Positions 1 through 11,364 are shown, counted from the first letter of the stretch. The stretch is 64,000 nucleotides of DNA from Anniella stebbinsi (GCA_029215795.1 JARDYH010000001.1:403409154-403473153); one strand, 5' to 3'. Program-made: numbers and translations. The notes: generated by a model not told the origin, from the sequence alone.

Positions 1-1004
1 AAGGGCCTATCCAAGTTGCAAAGCTTTAAAGAAGCTAATTTCGAGCTCCTGAACGTTCAGAGAACGCCAACCCCAGATGGTTTCCTCTGGCATCCCTACC
101 TCAAAGTAGTGCCAGGGACCTAATGGGGACTCTACTAAAGCACTACCTGAGAACTTCTCCCAGCAATTATGAATTTCGGCAATATCAGCCAGCAATTATT
201 AATTTCTGCAACATCAACCTACACTTACAATTTATGGCAACATCACTCTCCTCATACCCCTTTGTTGACAGAAGCCATCACTGGGGTGTAAGAATGCAAC
301 TCCTCTGCACTTGTGTCTTATAAAATATCTTACTTGGCATGTACAGTGAGTATTGCATAGGCGGCTTGGAAAGACAAGCTTGGCCAGCGATATTTACATT
401 GCTGTTGAATTATTTAAGCAAACACACGAGGACAAATGAGACAAGGAGATTGTGGTCTGTCCACTGAGGGTTCAGCCAAGTGGGCCAAAATAGCAGAGAT
501 TCTGTTTGTCCTCTTTTGTTTTCTCAAATAACTCAACAGAAGTGTAAACGCTGCCCAGTGACAGCTTTCTTTTCTGCCAGCTGACATCAGGGACCTTGTA
601 CAGAAGCATATTTGCTCTAACAGACGCTGGGAGAAAGGTGCCTTTCACCCTTCCTGCATTTCTACACTGACTCTTCACTTCCAATCTACATAACAATCAC
701 TATGGTCAACAGAGCCTAGGAAGCAAGTTACTCTGATTTTCAAACCTGGTCCCAAATGAAGGTTGCTAGTCCTCATTGTATATTTTCAAAGGGGAACATA
801 AAAAGCTCCACCATATTTCTCCCTCGGAAAAATTGCAGCCAATCCCTGTTCCTTAGGGTCGTCAAGGGTTAGATTTTAAAAACAAACAAACAAGCCAGCA
901 CCCAGTTGGGCCAGACAGAATCTGGCAAGCCTGATACAGTGATGGAAGCCTGTACCCCCATTGTGCCTGCGTGCGTGTGGGAGCGACCGCTTGCTCAATT
1001 GCTT
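1..1004. other. Non-coding, no recognised repeat
   Basis: This stretch has only short open frames on either strand and no family that I recognise. It could be intergenic or intronic. Nothing specific is supported here. Confidence 0.5.
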
Positions 1005-1262
1005 TCTTATCAGTGTCACTTACTTGCTTGACAAGTCAGTGAGCCAGTGAGCAAGCAGGCAGTGGCATCTGCTGCAGCTCCTCCTCACCACCCCAGTGTC
1101 TGGGCCAGAGTGAGAGGCAGGTGAACAGGCAGGTTGCCATGGTGGTGGTGAGGAGGAGGAGGAGGAGGAGGAGGAGGCAGTCCAGGGGGCTCTTGTCAAT
1201 GGGCCCCTGCTGGGATATGGGCCTTCAGCAGGTGCCTAGCCATGCTTACCCTCGACGCCTAC
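1005..1262 (+). repeat. Dispersed repeat family A, copy 1
   Basis: This segment resembles two other places in the window: 28,288-28,525 in the same orientation and 45,150-45,365 inverted. Shared landmarks are the phrases for 'gagaggcaggtgaacaggcag', 'ggctcttgtcaatgggccc' and a terminal block around 'caggtgcctagccatgc'. A (GAG)n run (about 1,149-1,176) lies in the middle of this copy. The class is unknown. It could be part of an LTR or of a LINE 5' region. No open frame is shared between the copies. Confidence 0.6.
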
Positions 1263-2069
1263 CCTGCATATATAGATGTCTAGGACATGCATAGGGCAAT
1301 AGGGCTGTAGGCATTATATGCCTGTTTCTGTTTCAGTTGGAGACAGAGAGGGAGCCAGAGGAAGAGAGACATGAGGCCTGCTCCTTTCCCTGAAATGTCA
1401 CCCCTCCCATCTGACTCCCTTTTCTCTTTGCGAGACAAGCAAGGGGTGAGAACTGAGAGAGCCATCAACCTCCCCCTTCGTTAGCTTAAGCTAACGAGAT
1501 GTTTATAGGAAGGACATGACACCTGCTCTCCTCTTTATAAGTTCAATAATTTATGAGAGGTATTAAAGGCAAGGCATTCTTTTTCATGCAGCATGTGGCG
1601 TTGCCTCCTGGCTATTAGCCAAAAACAGGACAATGGGTTACACTCGAGATAACACAGAGAGATATTTATTTCCTCCCTCTTTATGAATTTTGGAGGGGCT
1701 TTTTGCACATAATTACACCGGCTTTTATGTTTCTTACTCCCTGCTTTTAATCCTTTTTGGAACTCTGCCAGTCATTTTTAACGGGAGTCGGAGTGAACCA
1801 CAAGTGCTATGGCGGGTGGCAGAGGGCATGGACGGCGGTGGGCATGACGAGCGAGAGCACGGGGAGAGGGGGGAGAGATTGAGCCTGATGCAGCTGCAGA
1901 AGGCACAATGCGCAGGACAAGGGAACATGCCAGCAAACTGGCACATGGCACGCTGCGTCTTGAGATAGGGAGGCCTTGATTGGATCCACACTGCTGAGTT
2001 GGGCAGGCAGCATTGAGGGATTCCTTGAAAGCAGAGCAAGTTCCTTAAAATGTTGGACACTATCATAAG
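1263..2069. other. Non-coding block, possible conserved element (about 1,470-1,800)
   Basis: No repeat is recognised. The part from 1,470 to 1,800 is AT-rich, has balanced composition without obvious decay, and carries several TAAT/ATTA-type and TTTATG motifs plus a 20-bp perfect palindrome. This is the style of vertebrate conserved non-coding elements, but conservation cannot be tested here. Overlapping short open frames on both strands look random. Confidence 0.3.
1478..1497. promoter_or_regulatory. 20-bp perfect palindrome
   Basis: The sequence tcgttagcttaagctaacga equals its own reverse complement over 20 bases. It sits at the edge of a possible conserved block. It could be a dimeric transcription-factor site or chance. 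Confidence 0.4.
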
Positions 2070-2345
2070 AGCGTGAGAATAGCCTTGCAGGATCAGACCA
2101 AGGGTCCTGTCTCATCCAGGCTTCCCAGCCCAGGACACTCTAGGTGTTTGGGACTACAACTCCCAGCATTCCTGGCCATTGGGCATGCTGCTTGGGACGG
2201 ATGGGAGCTGAAATCTAAACAATCTGAAGGGCACCAGATTTGGGATGGTGGATCTAGTCAAACTTCTTCTTTTCCACAGCAGCCAACCAGATGCCCCTGG
2301 GAAGCCCACAGGAGTGGCATGAAGGGAGCCGCCCTATGCAACAAG
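2070..2345. mobile_element. CR1-type LINE 3' fragment interrupted by a MITE
   Basis: The left piece (about 2,078-2,117, 'gatcagaccaagggtcc') and the right piece (about 2,270-2,330, 'agccaaccagatgcccctgggaagccca') belong to the same dispersed repeat seen at 19,572, 35,025, 50,190, 51,450 and 63,390. Between them lies a palindromic MITE (about 2,118-2,250) built around 'ggactacaactcccagca' and its inverted partner. The MITE therefore inserted into an older LINE fragment. Confidence 0.55.
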
Positions 2346-2394
2346 GGTGGGGAGACTCAGGCCCAGAGGCCAAAACTGGCCCTTTGGTGTCCCC

Positions 2395-2714
2395 TAGGCT
2401 GACCATATGAAAAGGAGGACAGGGCTCCTGTAACTTTAACAGTTGTAGAGAAAAGGGGATTTCAGCCAGTGTCATTTGTATGCAATTAGTTCCTGGTGAA
2501 ATTCCCTCTTCATCACAACAGTTAAAGTTGCAGGCACTATACTAGAGTGACCATATACAAAAGAAGGCAGGGCCCCTGAAACTTTAACTGTTGTGATGAA
2601 GAGGGAATTTCACCAGGGACTAATTGCATACAAATGACCCTGGCTGAAATTCCCTTTTCTCTACAACTCTTAAAGTTACATGAGCCCTGTCCTCCTTTTC
2701 ATATGGTCAGCCTA
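2395..2714 (+). mobile_element. Foldback MITE family F, copy 1
   Basis: This 320-bp element is almost entirely one inverted repeat. It begins taggctgaccatatg and ends catatggtcagccta. The arms carry matching blocks (aactttaacagttgtagaga against tctctacaactcttaaagtt). A second internal terminus, tagagtgaccatatacaaaa, lies near the centre, so the element looks like a fused inverted dimer. It matches 23,167-23,485 in inverted orientation. The 10 bases flanking each side (tggtgtcccc and ggggacacca) are inverted copies of each other, not a direct duplication. The family is probably hAT-like, judging from copy 2. Confidence 0.75.
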
Positions 2715-2724
2715 GGGGACACCA

Positions 2725-4810
2725 GTGCTTCTCTGCTTCTTTATCCCAGTGGTGGTCAACACTCTACCCATGTGCTACATGGGGCTCTTGCACCTCCAGT
2801 GTATCCTTTTACTACCCACTGCGACACCACCCACCAAATCTGCCACTTGCCAAAATGGCCACTTTTAGCTTGTTGCTGAATTTCAGAAGCAAACCGCCAT
2901 TTTCTCCTTGGCACCCCATGAAGTACAGCCTGGGAGGAATGTCCAGGGAGAGAAAAAGTGTGCCCTGGACCTCTCAGAGCTGCCAACTCGTGCTTTATCC
3001 CTGCCCTTGGGGACGAGACAGGTATCACACCGTCTTCTTCTGGATGATTGAACAGTCTCCTTCGTCCGAATTGAGTCACGCGGTCTACAGGATCCCTGAA
3101 GTAGACTCTTTAAGACCACACCTGTAGAGGCTTCTTCTGCTTTGGAGTTGCAGAGGTGGCTGAACCAATGGAAATGACTAGGTTGAAGTTCTGGGGTCAG
3201 TTCACCCGTGGTGTTTCTCTTGCGTCTATTGCAGATCCATGGGCGGGGGTTGGCATGTTTTGATCTGCTGCACCTTTGAGATGTGGGCAGTTGATTTATC
3301 TTCTAGGAATTTTCTCTGCAGAGGGATGGGCATTCCTTCCCTTGGCCACGATTGAAAGGAAAGGTGGTGGGTGGGTGGTTTGCCTTTTATTCCATAACCT
3401 TGTTTCTGACGATAATGACTCATTCCCGGGAGCACCCTTACCCTTCTCTGAGATGGCGCTGGAATGATCTGGAATAATTAGTGCAGGAGGAGTGAAGGGG
3501 GGGTGTGGTGATGAGCAATATTTGGGGAGGGGGGAGGAATTTGTTACACATCTTCTGGAAGAGGGACAAATAACATTGGCAGTTCTGGCGATGTTGTGGG
3601 TACAGAGCATGCGTGAGAGATGGAGAGTTCAGTGTGGCCACACAGCCCTCAGGAATATTCCCACTACTCTCAGAAACAAAATGTTAGGTGCTGACTTACA
3701 CCAGTAACACCACCACACAACTAAAAATGGAGGTGACATTTTGATTCATGCTATGGCCTTAAAATACCCCTGGCTGTCAAGATATTTGGCTTCTCTACAT
3801 GGATTAGCAGTGCACGCAAAGCAGGTGTTCCACTGAGCTATGAGGTTTTCCCCCAGCAAGAATCTTTCTCGCATCCTGAAAAGGTACAGTCTAGAAACAG
3901 GTTTGCTACCTCATCTACTTTTTGTAAGCATGCCACCAGCCTTACACAACACTACTGGGGGGCAGGTGTTCTGGTTTAGAGAGGACAGCCCTCTCTTTGG
4001 AGAGCTGGCAGAGAGCAGTCCTCTATTTGAAGGTGTTCAGTTCATGCCTGGTTTAAATACAAAGACCCATAAGGAGGGAAGACCTTCAAATTACCCATCC
4101 ACACTTAGCACCTGGACAACAGACTGAGCAGTCACACTGGTCACCTAGTCACCCTCTTCCCTGCGGCCAGATCTATTGTATTTCTATTTAAATTATAGTT
4201 ATTATCTCTAAATTTGCAGCGATACATACAAATCTGCACATGTCGATGTTATCTGAATCAGCGTCCTCTTTTGCCCTTGTTTTTGGTGATGCATAAGTGG
4301 CCACCCCAACCCTGATGCCAATGAGAGGCGCCCCCACCAGGCTGAGTCACCATTTCAACCCACGTGCCATTGGGGAGTTAGTTGGCTCCTGGTTCTGGGC
4401 TGCAAGTTTGCCCTTCCTTTGAATTGTTCAGTGCACCTCCTCCCTCCAGGCTTTGTCGACAGACCTTTCTTCTGAGCTGTCCTTTCACTCTCCCGAACGC
4501 TACTTCACTGGTATGATGAGGCAGTGCAGCCGTGAGGGCAGTGAAGTGGGCTACAGAGCCCACCACCTCCGGTACCCAAGTTCTGAGGGCTGCTGTTGGC
4601 AGTGGCACTACTTCACGGCGGGGAATGCGCTATCTCAGCCTGGTATTTTCCAGTACTCCTCTCTGTCTCTTTCTCTCTAGTTCAGCTTGTTAGATGGGAT
4701 GTGTGAAAACGTGAAAGAAGAAAGGATTAGAGAACAATAATGGGAGTAATTAAAAGCCTCTCTATCTCCTGCCAACGTAGCCCCTTTCAAAACACAGCAG
4801 GATGTTGGCG
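2725..4810. other. Non-coding, no recognised repeat
   Basis: About 2.1 kb with only short unrelated open frames on both strands (up to about 107 codons). No domain, SINE or LINE motif is recognised. Confidence 0.45.
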
Positions 4811-4835
4811 GTGTGTGTGTGTGTGTGTGTGTGTG
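4811..4835. repeat. (GT)n microsatellite
   Basis: An uninterrupted GT dinucleotide run of about 12 units. Confidence 0.95.
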
Positions 4836-5009
4836 ATGGAGATCCCATTGGGAACATCTTAAGAAATAGCACTCCAATTCCAGGGATACAAAGATAGAAC
4901 TCTCCAAACGAGCCCCTAACTCTTTGGAGGGGGCTTGCAGTGCTCCCCTGGGTGGTAAGAATTTATTAAAACATTTGTATCTTGTATTTCTAAAGTACTA
5001 TGTCAGGGC

Positions 5010-5195
5010 TTTGCTTTATATGGAGTCAGAACATTGGTCTGTCTAATTCAGTCTAGTTAACACTGTCTGGCAACAGCTGTCCAGGGTTTCAGAAAGGGCT
5101 CTTTTCCCAGCCCTACCTGGAGATGCCAGGGATTGAACCTGGGACCTTCTGCATGCAAAGCAAGGTCTCTGCCACTGAGCTATGGCTGTCTCCCA
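5010..5195 (-). mobile_element. tRNA-Ala-derived SINE (family S)
   Basis: Read on the minus strand, the head resembles tRNA-Ala: an A box of the type tagctcagtggcagag (about 5,167-5,182), the anticodon-stem phrase ctttgcatgcagaagg, and a B box ggttcaatccc (about 5,129-5,140). The non-tRNA body runs to about 5,010 and includes the phrase 'gaccaatgttctgactc' typical of the family. It is one of about ten copies in the window and is not a functional tRNA gene, since the head is diverged and continues into a SINE body. Confidence 0.85.
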
Positions 5196-5384
5196 TTGTG
5201 CCTAGGTGGGGGAAAGGGCAAGGTAAGAGAGGGTAGAGAGTAGGGATGATTGAGGAGCTCAACATTTGTCATCTGCACTTCCTAGACAAATGTGAAGATC
5301 AGGTCAGGTGAGGACAGGGTGTGAACTGAGTTGCCTGCTGGCTTTTGCTCTTTCCGGGTGTTCAGACTGACAGAGTTCTCTGCC

Positions 5385-5545
5385 CCCCACAAATCTGTTA
5401 TCGAAATGCATTTTAAAACAGTTGCATTTTGAAAGAAGGTGCCTTAGAAATGCACATTTTGAAAGGAAATGCATTTAGTAATGTACAATTTGAGAGAAAT
5501 GTTTAAAATGTGAATTTAAATAGGTATTGCAATGCAAATGTTTGT
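5385..5545. repeat. AT-rich degenerate repeat (family G)
   Basis: Repeated phrases of the type gaaatgcattttaaaa and gaaatgcacattttgaaagg recur at roughly 30-bp spacing. The style is shared with 32,880-33,090, 36,000-36,335 and 42,940-43,110. Origin unknown. Confidence 0.4.
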
Positions 5546-5819
5546 GTCTTTAAATAACAACAACATAGAGATCAATGAGGAAGCAGGGTAGTACCGATTT
5601 ACGAGTGAACATATGCGACAATGGACTGGGAAGAGATTACAGTCCACATGTCTGCAGAATCCTTGTGATTTGGAGGATGCCAGTCCCCTGTGGAATCCAC
5701 AGGTCAGATTCATAGAAAACTGAACTCATTTGGATCCACTCTAGATTTCTCTGACATCCCTAATGGTGATGAAGTGGTACGTATCCCATCAGCACATCCT
5801 AAGGTGAAAACTAATGGTC

Positions 5820-6235
5820 AGTGGTGAATCCTGGGGCCACAATGACACGATTCACGATTAAGGAGAGATTTAGAAAGTTGGGAATTTGGAACAGCCTCAG
5901 CCGCAATGGCAACATTGTAAGGAGGAGACGAATAATGAATAACAGGCTCATGGGCTGACATTTAAGATGAATAAATTATTTAGGGCTCAGTTTATGGAGC
6001 ATGGGAGAGATTTTCCCCCTCTCCGTGTCTCACGCAATAGAAAGAGCAACTCCAGAAGTTTGAGTCAGTTGAGCTGTCCGTTTTAGTTACAAAAATGCAA
6101 TTATTATTGTCATCATTGAGCACCAAAAGCTGTGGCATTAGTGAAGGTAAGAAGGCATAGGCCCCAATCACGGCCTGAATAGGCAAGTCCCACGCCACGC
6201 ATGAGCTGCTCTGAGCTTTCTCTTCAAGATATTAA
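5820..6235. other. Possible conserved non-coding element
   Basis: No recognised repeat. AT-rich homeodomain-like motifs (aataatgaataa, gatgaataaattattta, caattattattg) lie in non-repetitive DNA, with open frames no longer than 68 codons. Conservation is an inference only. Confidence 0.3.
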
Positions 6236-6312
6236 GGGTGAGATAACAGATATGAGAAATACATATTTCAGTTTCAATGAAGAGGAGGCAACAAACGAGG
6301 AAATGCTCACAT

Positions 6313-6541
6313 TGGCTCAATTCGGACGAACACAATAGTCAATGGTGGGTTGACTAACCCTAACCCTCATGCTAACCCTAGGGGGCACTCTCCACACAAC
6401 ATGGTAATAAATAATCAACTGTGGTGTGGATGAGGATCAGCGCTGAGTTCACTATGGCAGCATTCGGATGACACAATAGTCAAAACAACTGACGATTGTT
6501 TCCCCACACCAGTTGTTTATTGTGTCATCTGAATTGAGCCA
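6313..6541. mobile_element. MITE family M, copy 1
   Basis: A 229-bp element with terminal inverted repeats: left tggctcaattcggacgaaca, right ending gtcatctgaattgagcca. Inside, caacaactg-like phrases recur, and there is a short telomere-like stretch (about 6,354-6,381). Two relatives with the same termini lie at 7,924-8,690 and 60,107-60,634. No clear target duplication was found, so the superfamily is not assigned. Confidence 0.7.
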
Positions 6542-7923
6542 TAGTGTTTATTTGCTATTCAGGGAAAGGAACTCTGCACATGCTCAGTGCCATTCTCATC
6601 TTTATGATTACCTCTCTTGTGGGATTTTAGGAGGCTGTTTATCCCTAAGAGACACTGGTGAGTACGGCAGAGATAAAACTGGAGGGAGGGAGCATCTCAT
6701 GACAAATGATGCAACTCATGAAACATCCCCCTTTGTGGTGATAATTTGGAAGGAGCTGCAGAATGCCAGAAACACCCTCATTTTGATTTAGTGCCATGGC
6801 ATCCTGACTTAGGATGCAGTCAAAGATGATTAGCTATATTGTGTTGTGGCATCAGCAAGCTAGCAAAATATTTTTTTAAAAAAACAAATTCTGTTTTCAC
6901 ACAGAAAAGGTTTGCGCACAAAAATCTAGCCCAGCCCTGCTGCTAAATCTGCAGTCCATTCACCAGCAAGAGGATCCCATGCCTTGCCAAGAAGTGCTGG
7001 GATGCTTCCAGAGGAGGTAATCATTCCGTCCAGTCCAACGAATTGTATCGGGGGGGGGGGGGGTCTAACATGCTCCAATGAGAGTTAGCAGCTCCTGTTG
7101 ATGCTGACCCACCAAGTGGCACAGGAGAGACACGGGTGCCCTGAACTTGCCTCTCTGGAGTTCAGCTCCCTCCAGGGCCTTTTCTTATTCAACCTGAGCT
7201 CTGCATCACCCCTTTGACATCACATGCTGACAGCTGAGCAATCAAAGCAACTGTTTTGCCAGCAACCTCAGTATAATCCAAATGAGGGAGCCTTGACGGG
7301 AGTGATACTGAACGTAGCCTGAGGAGGCACAGTTAATCTTTCCTTCTGTTTAGCCCAGGTTCCTCGCCACCGCCCCCTTCTCTTGGTGAACCCCAAGGAG
7401 ACAATGACAGTTTAAGAGGGGAAGCCTCTCTTATGGCTCCCACATCCTCAGAAGAAGGGTTCTGGAACCAACAATATCTGGAGCTCTTTGACTTCCCCAA
7501 CTGTGTATGTGTGGTGCAACTTCAGGTTGTAGTACTTAGTACTGCTCATCTCTCATCTTAAAAATGGGTTACTGGTCTTTATGGCAGTGGAGCATGTTAT
7601 TGTATGTTATTATCAAATATCCAATCCCAGAAGCTCTAGCATGGGTTACATATGGAGCATATATGCATGTCTGTGGGGATTAATGCAAGATGAAGGGAGG
7701 GTGCACTCAAATTGATGGGATAAACTGGTGACTAATTTCATGTATTGGCAATCGATGCACAATAATGCTGGAGAGTGTGAATGAAATGGAGGGATTTCAT
7801 ACATTACCCATCAATATGAATGTATGAAACACCTCATTCACTCTGACAATTTGTGCACATTCCTGGACATTAATTGGGATTGTGCCCATTGAACAGGGGA
7901 CGTATCAAACTCTCACTTCTCGT
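6542..7923. other. Non-coding; G14 run and imperfect dyad
   Basis: Mostly single-copy. A run of 14 G is at 7,050-7,063. An imperfect inverted repeat (arms about 7,754-7,805 and 7,822-7,870, sharing tttcatacatt against aatgtatgaaa) may be an old MITE. No coding evidence. Confidence 0.4.
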
Positions 7924-8690
7924 TGGCTCAATTCGGACAGCACGCTAAGCAACTGTTGGTTGATGAAGCAACAACCCATTGAGTTGTTAAACGTGTCGTC
8001 TGGAGGTAGCCACACAACGCAGTAACAACCCACAGTAGTCAAAGTGGCAAAATTCAACAACTGAGAGAAACAACTCACTTGCGAGTTGTTAAGGGAATTG
8101 TCAATTGACAAATATGTTGTCTGGAGCGGTGCATGGGTGAAACAACAATGGTGAGTTGTTGAGCAGGGAAGATCAGAGAGTGGAGCGGCAAGAGTGGCAG
8201 TACGTGGGCGGCCGCTCAAGCACGCTCGCAACAGAGTCCAGGCATCACCGCCATAGCAACCAAGGACGCCCGCCTCCCCCACCAGGCAGCCAGCACGGAG
8301 CTCAAAAAGGGGCCAGCTCCTGCAAGCACTCACGCAGGGTGCCCAGTCAGTCACCCAAACAGAAAGAGATGGGCACCAGAAGGACACTATGACAAAGGGG
8401 GAGGGGGAGAATTGCAGTGCTGGGCATGGGGTGCGACTGTTGTATGCACCCATGGATTTCGGCCGCAGTGTGTTCTGGGATACCTGCTGGAGGACTAACG
8501 GAGTTCGGTAAGCGGGGAAAATGGCGGCCGAGCTGTCAGTCACAGCCGAGTATGCTATTAGCAACCGGGGTGGTTGCTGGTTCCTTGCAGCGCCTGCTGC
8601 AGCGTGTTGTTTGTGGATCACCACCTTTTTCACACACCGACAGTAGGTAATTAAAAAACCATTGCTTAACGTGTTGTCCGAATTGAGCCA
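7924..8690. mobile_element. MITE family M, copy 2 (long)
   Basis: The 767-bp copy begins tggctcaattcggacagcac and ends gtgttgtccgaattgagcca. Subterminal DNA is rich in aacaact/agttgtt motifs. The centre (about 8,165-8,560) is GC-richer and unlike the centre of the other two copies. A 274-codon open frame on the minus strand spans the element but has no recognisable domain and runs through the termini, so I do not call it a gene. Confidence 0.7.
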
Positions 8691-8783
8691 TTGTCTCATT
8701 CCCAGGTGTGATAGGCTGGCTTCTACCATCTGTGCTTCACCTGCTTCACTATGGTTCTCTCTTTCGGAGATGTCTGTCTAGTG

Positions 8784-8935
8784 CAGCCTTCCCCAGTCTT
8801 ATGTCCCCCAAGATGTTTTGGACTACAACCCCCGGGATCCCTAACCACTGGCCGTGCTGGCTGGGGCTGATGGGAGTTGAAATCCAAAATATCGGATTGG
8901 ACTGATATTTTGGGGGCATCAGGTTGGAGAAGCTG
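8784..8935. mobile_element. hAT-type MITE family H
   Basis: Termini cagccttcccc and its inverted partner ending gagaagctg, with the internal palindromic halves ttttggactacaacccc and gggagttgaaatccaaaa. The flanks gtctagtg and gtctagag agree at 7 of 8 positions, as expected for a hAT target duplication. Confidence 0.75.
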
Positions 8936-8999
8936 GTCTAGAGAGAAAATATCTTAAGCGTTTTGAAGGGCCCTTTAGCAAACATCTTCTGCTCAGGGT

Positions 9000-9135
9000 A
9001 TTTTGAGCTGTATGGGTCTAGCTGCAGCTCTCTTGGCTTCCAGAGGGTCTTTCTCAGTCTCACCTGGAGAAGCTGATGACCTAATCTGGGACCTTCTACC
9101 TGTGAAACATGGGCTCTACAGCTGTTCCCTGTAGT
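9000..9135 (-). mobile_element. Degenerate tRNA-Ala-derived SINE
   Basis: The reverse complement holds the family S body and a worn head: the phrase tcacctggagaagctgatgacctaatctgggaccttctacc corresponds, on the opposite strand, to the B-box region and tail side of the head. Strongly diverged. Confidence 0.5.
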
Positions 9136-9965
9136 TTGGCACCTGAACCTAATGTACCTGCCTGCAAGGAAGCAGGAAAAGTGCAGCTTCTCATGAAAAC
9201 CCCTCCCTAAGCCATTGCTTGTTGGTAAGACGTGCTGTGGGCGTTTCCTTTTAGTTTCTTTTTGAAATAGCAAACTTTCCGTTGATTTTAGAGACAGCAG
9301 GATTGCGCAGGTGCCTCAATCTGGTGTCTTCTCGTTCATCTTTTTATCACCCGGTGCAAAAAAATCTGTTCAGCGCAAGTGACAGTAAATGTCACTTGCA
9401 GGAAAGGAATCAACCCGGTGATCTTCGAAATGTCCTGGCATATATCTCTTCTTGTTGTTGTTTGTTTTCTCTTTGATTTTGAGTATAGAAGGATGGTTCA
9501 CCTACTCACCCTCCCGGCCCCCTTCGCTCCTCCACTCACTCATTCCCCGGCCCCCTTCACACACACCCCTTTTCCTCTCCCACTCTCTCCAAAGTGTTTC
9601 CAAATGACAAATACACACAGATGCTCTGGCATTTTGCTTTTGCTTTGCTTTTCTCCCCTGAACGCCCTCTTCCTTATCCTCACCATCCCCCTGTCCCCTC
9701 TTCCTTCTCTGAAGTGTTGCTGTTACTATTAATGATTTTAAAACTGCCAACAATATGTCTGGAAAAACAGCAAGAGAAGGTCTGGATGGAAGGAAGGAAG
9801 CCCAGGTCTATTGGAGCGAATCACTGGGGTGGCCCAAATTGACTCATGGCAGTCTTCACCTCCGTCACTGAGCAGCTGGACTGAGCTCCGATGCACAGGG
9901 CGTGCCGTGAGCAAACCACAAATCGGCCAGATAGTTGCATGCCCCACTATTGCTCTTTACTATCA
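9136..9965. other. Non-coding, pyrimidine-rich
   Basis: C/T-rich between about 9,490 and 9,720. No repeat family or coding signal recognised. Confidence 0.4.
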
Positions 9966-9969
9966 TTCA

Positions 9970-10107
9970 CACAGGCCTACCCTAACCTGGCCAACCTCCA
10001 GATGTTATGGACTTCAACTCCCATCAACCCCAGCCAGCATAGCCAGTGGTCAGGCATGATGGGAGTTGGAACCTCAAACATCTGGAGGGCACCAGATTGA
10101 GAAAGGC
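9970..10107. mobile_element. hAT-type MITE family H
   Basis: Palindromic halves ccagatgttatggacttcaa and tgggagttggaacctcaaac around the centre typical of family H; the termini are partly worn. Confidence 0.65.
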
Positions 10108-10311
10108 AGGTTCACAGGGTAATTGTCCAAGTGGCTCATCGATCACCATCACCATTAGCATCAGCATCTCAATGTCCAACATAAAACATAATTATAAAAC
10201 TATATACTATAATCAATCTCTTGCTGCAATTACCTTGGTAGGGCTATGTTGCATGTGTACGATATGGTGCAGTCTCAAACTGGGATTAGGGAAATCTGGA
10301 TTCAAATCGGC

Positions 10312-10485
10312 TGCAAAGCTCAGTAGGTACATAGGAAGTTGCCTTATAGCCCATTGACCATTGGTGGCAGCTCTACAGGGCTTCAGAGAGTGGTCTTTTC
10401 CTGCCCTGCCTGGGGATGCTGGGGATGGAACCTGGCACCTTCTACACATAAAGAGGGGGTCTCTGAACTGATGACTCCACTGGGA
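10312..10485 (-). mobile_element. tRNA-Ala-derived SINE
   Basis: The family S tail (tacataggaagttgccttat) comes first on the + strand, followed by the body and a worn head around 10,410-10,480, so the element lies on the minus strand. The B box is diverged. Confidence 0.7.
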
Positions 10486-11227
10486 AATCCTGCCACAGAG
10501 GACTCTTCTGTCACCCATTATCACAAGAGCCTCCGCCTGATGCCGGGTCAGATGGGCAGTTCTGTGACCCCTGATTGCATTGGGCGCCTTTGAGAGATGT
10601 TAGTCCCCACTTTCTCATCCCTGTAATCATTCCCCCGCGGTGACCACACACGACCGACTCTGTACGTACCACGCTGGCACCCTCTGTTGGAAACCAGCAG
10701 GCAATGCGGATGCATGTAAAGCTACGAGTCAGGTTTCAGCCATTGGCATTGAAAAACAGGGCTTTCACAATCACCATCAACCGCATTCTCAAATAAGGGA
10801 GAGCCTGGGACCTACTTCAGTTCACTCTCTTGTGGGTTTTCTCGCACATGGAGATACTTGCTTTTTTAGCATGAAGTCACTGTGAGCGTCGTCAAAGGGA
10901 GCGACTGAAAAGCCGACTTGAACACGGCTTGGGCTTTTGTTTTGCTGTTTAAAAGGCCTACAAGCTTTGATCAGTGTAAAGCAGAGGTGCAAAACCTGAC
11001 CTGTCCGGTCTCCCAATCTCCTTCTCTTGGCTCCACCCCATTTCCCCTGACCACCAATTGTTTCATGGTTTCCTGGTTTTTCTGCAGCATTTTTTTCACC
11101 ATGTGCAAATATATTTAATGAAATGATCAGTGGAAACTTTGATGATGAACATTTTTTTAAAAAAAAATGTTTAATTGGTTGAGAATTTTACTTTTTAGTT
11201 GGGTGAGTGAAATGAAAATGGAGGCCA
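10486..11227. other. Non-coding, no recognised repeat
   Basis: No SINE, LINE or coding signature recognised in this 0.7 kb. Confidence 0.4.
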
Positions 11228-11335
11228 TCACTCCATGGTGGAACTCTTGCTTTGCCAACAGAAAGTCCCAGGTTCAAAACCCACCACCTCTGGCAGAAAA
11301 GGTCTCAGCAGAATGTTTCTAACGGAGTCCCTGGA
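11228..11335 (+). mobile_element. SINE fragment, tRNA-derived head
   Basis: Contains a worn head with a B-box-like phrase ccaggttcaaaaccc (about 11,268-11,283). Body weakly recognisable. Low-confidence fragment of family S. Confidence 0.4.
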
Positions 11336-11364
11336 GAGCCAGTGTCAGTCAGAGAAGATGAGAT

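Noticed and set aside
6354..6381. Interstitial telomere repeat
   Set aside because: Only about three ctaaccct-like units, interrupted and inside a MITE; too short to call.
7905..8729. 274-codon frame on the minus strand
   Set aside because: It extends past both ends of MITE M copy 2 and shows no recognisable domain.
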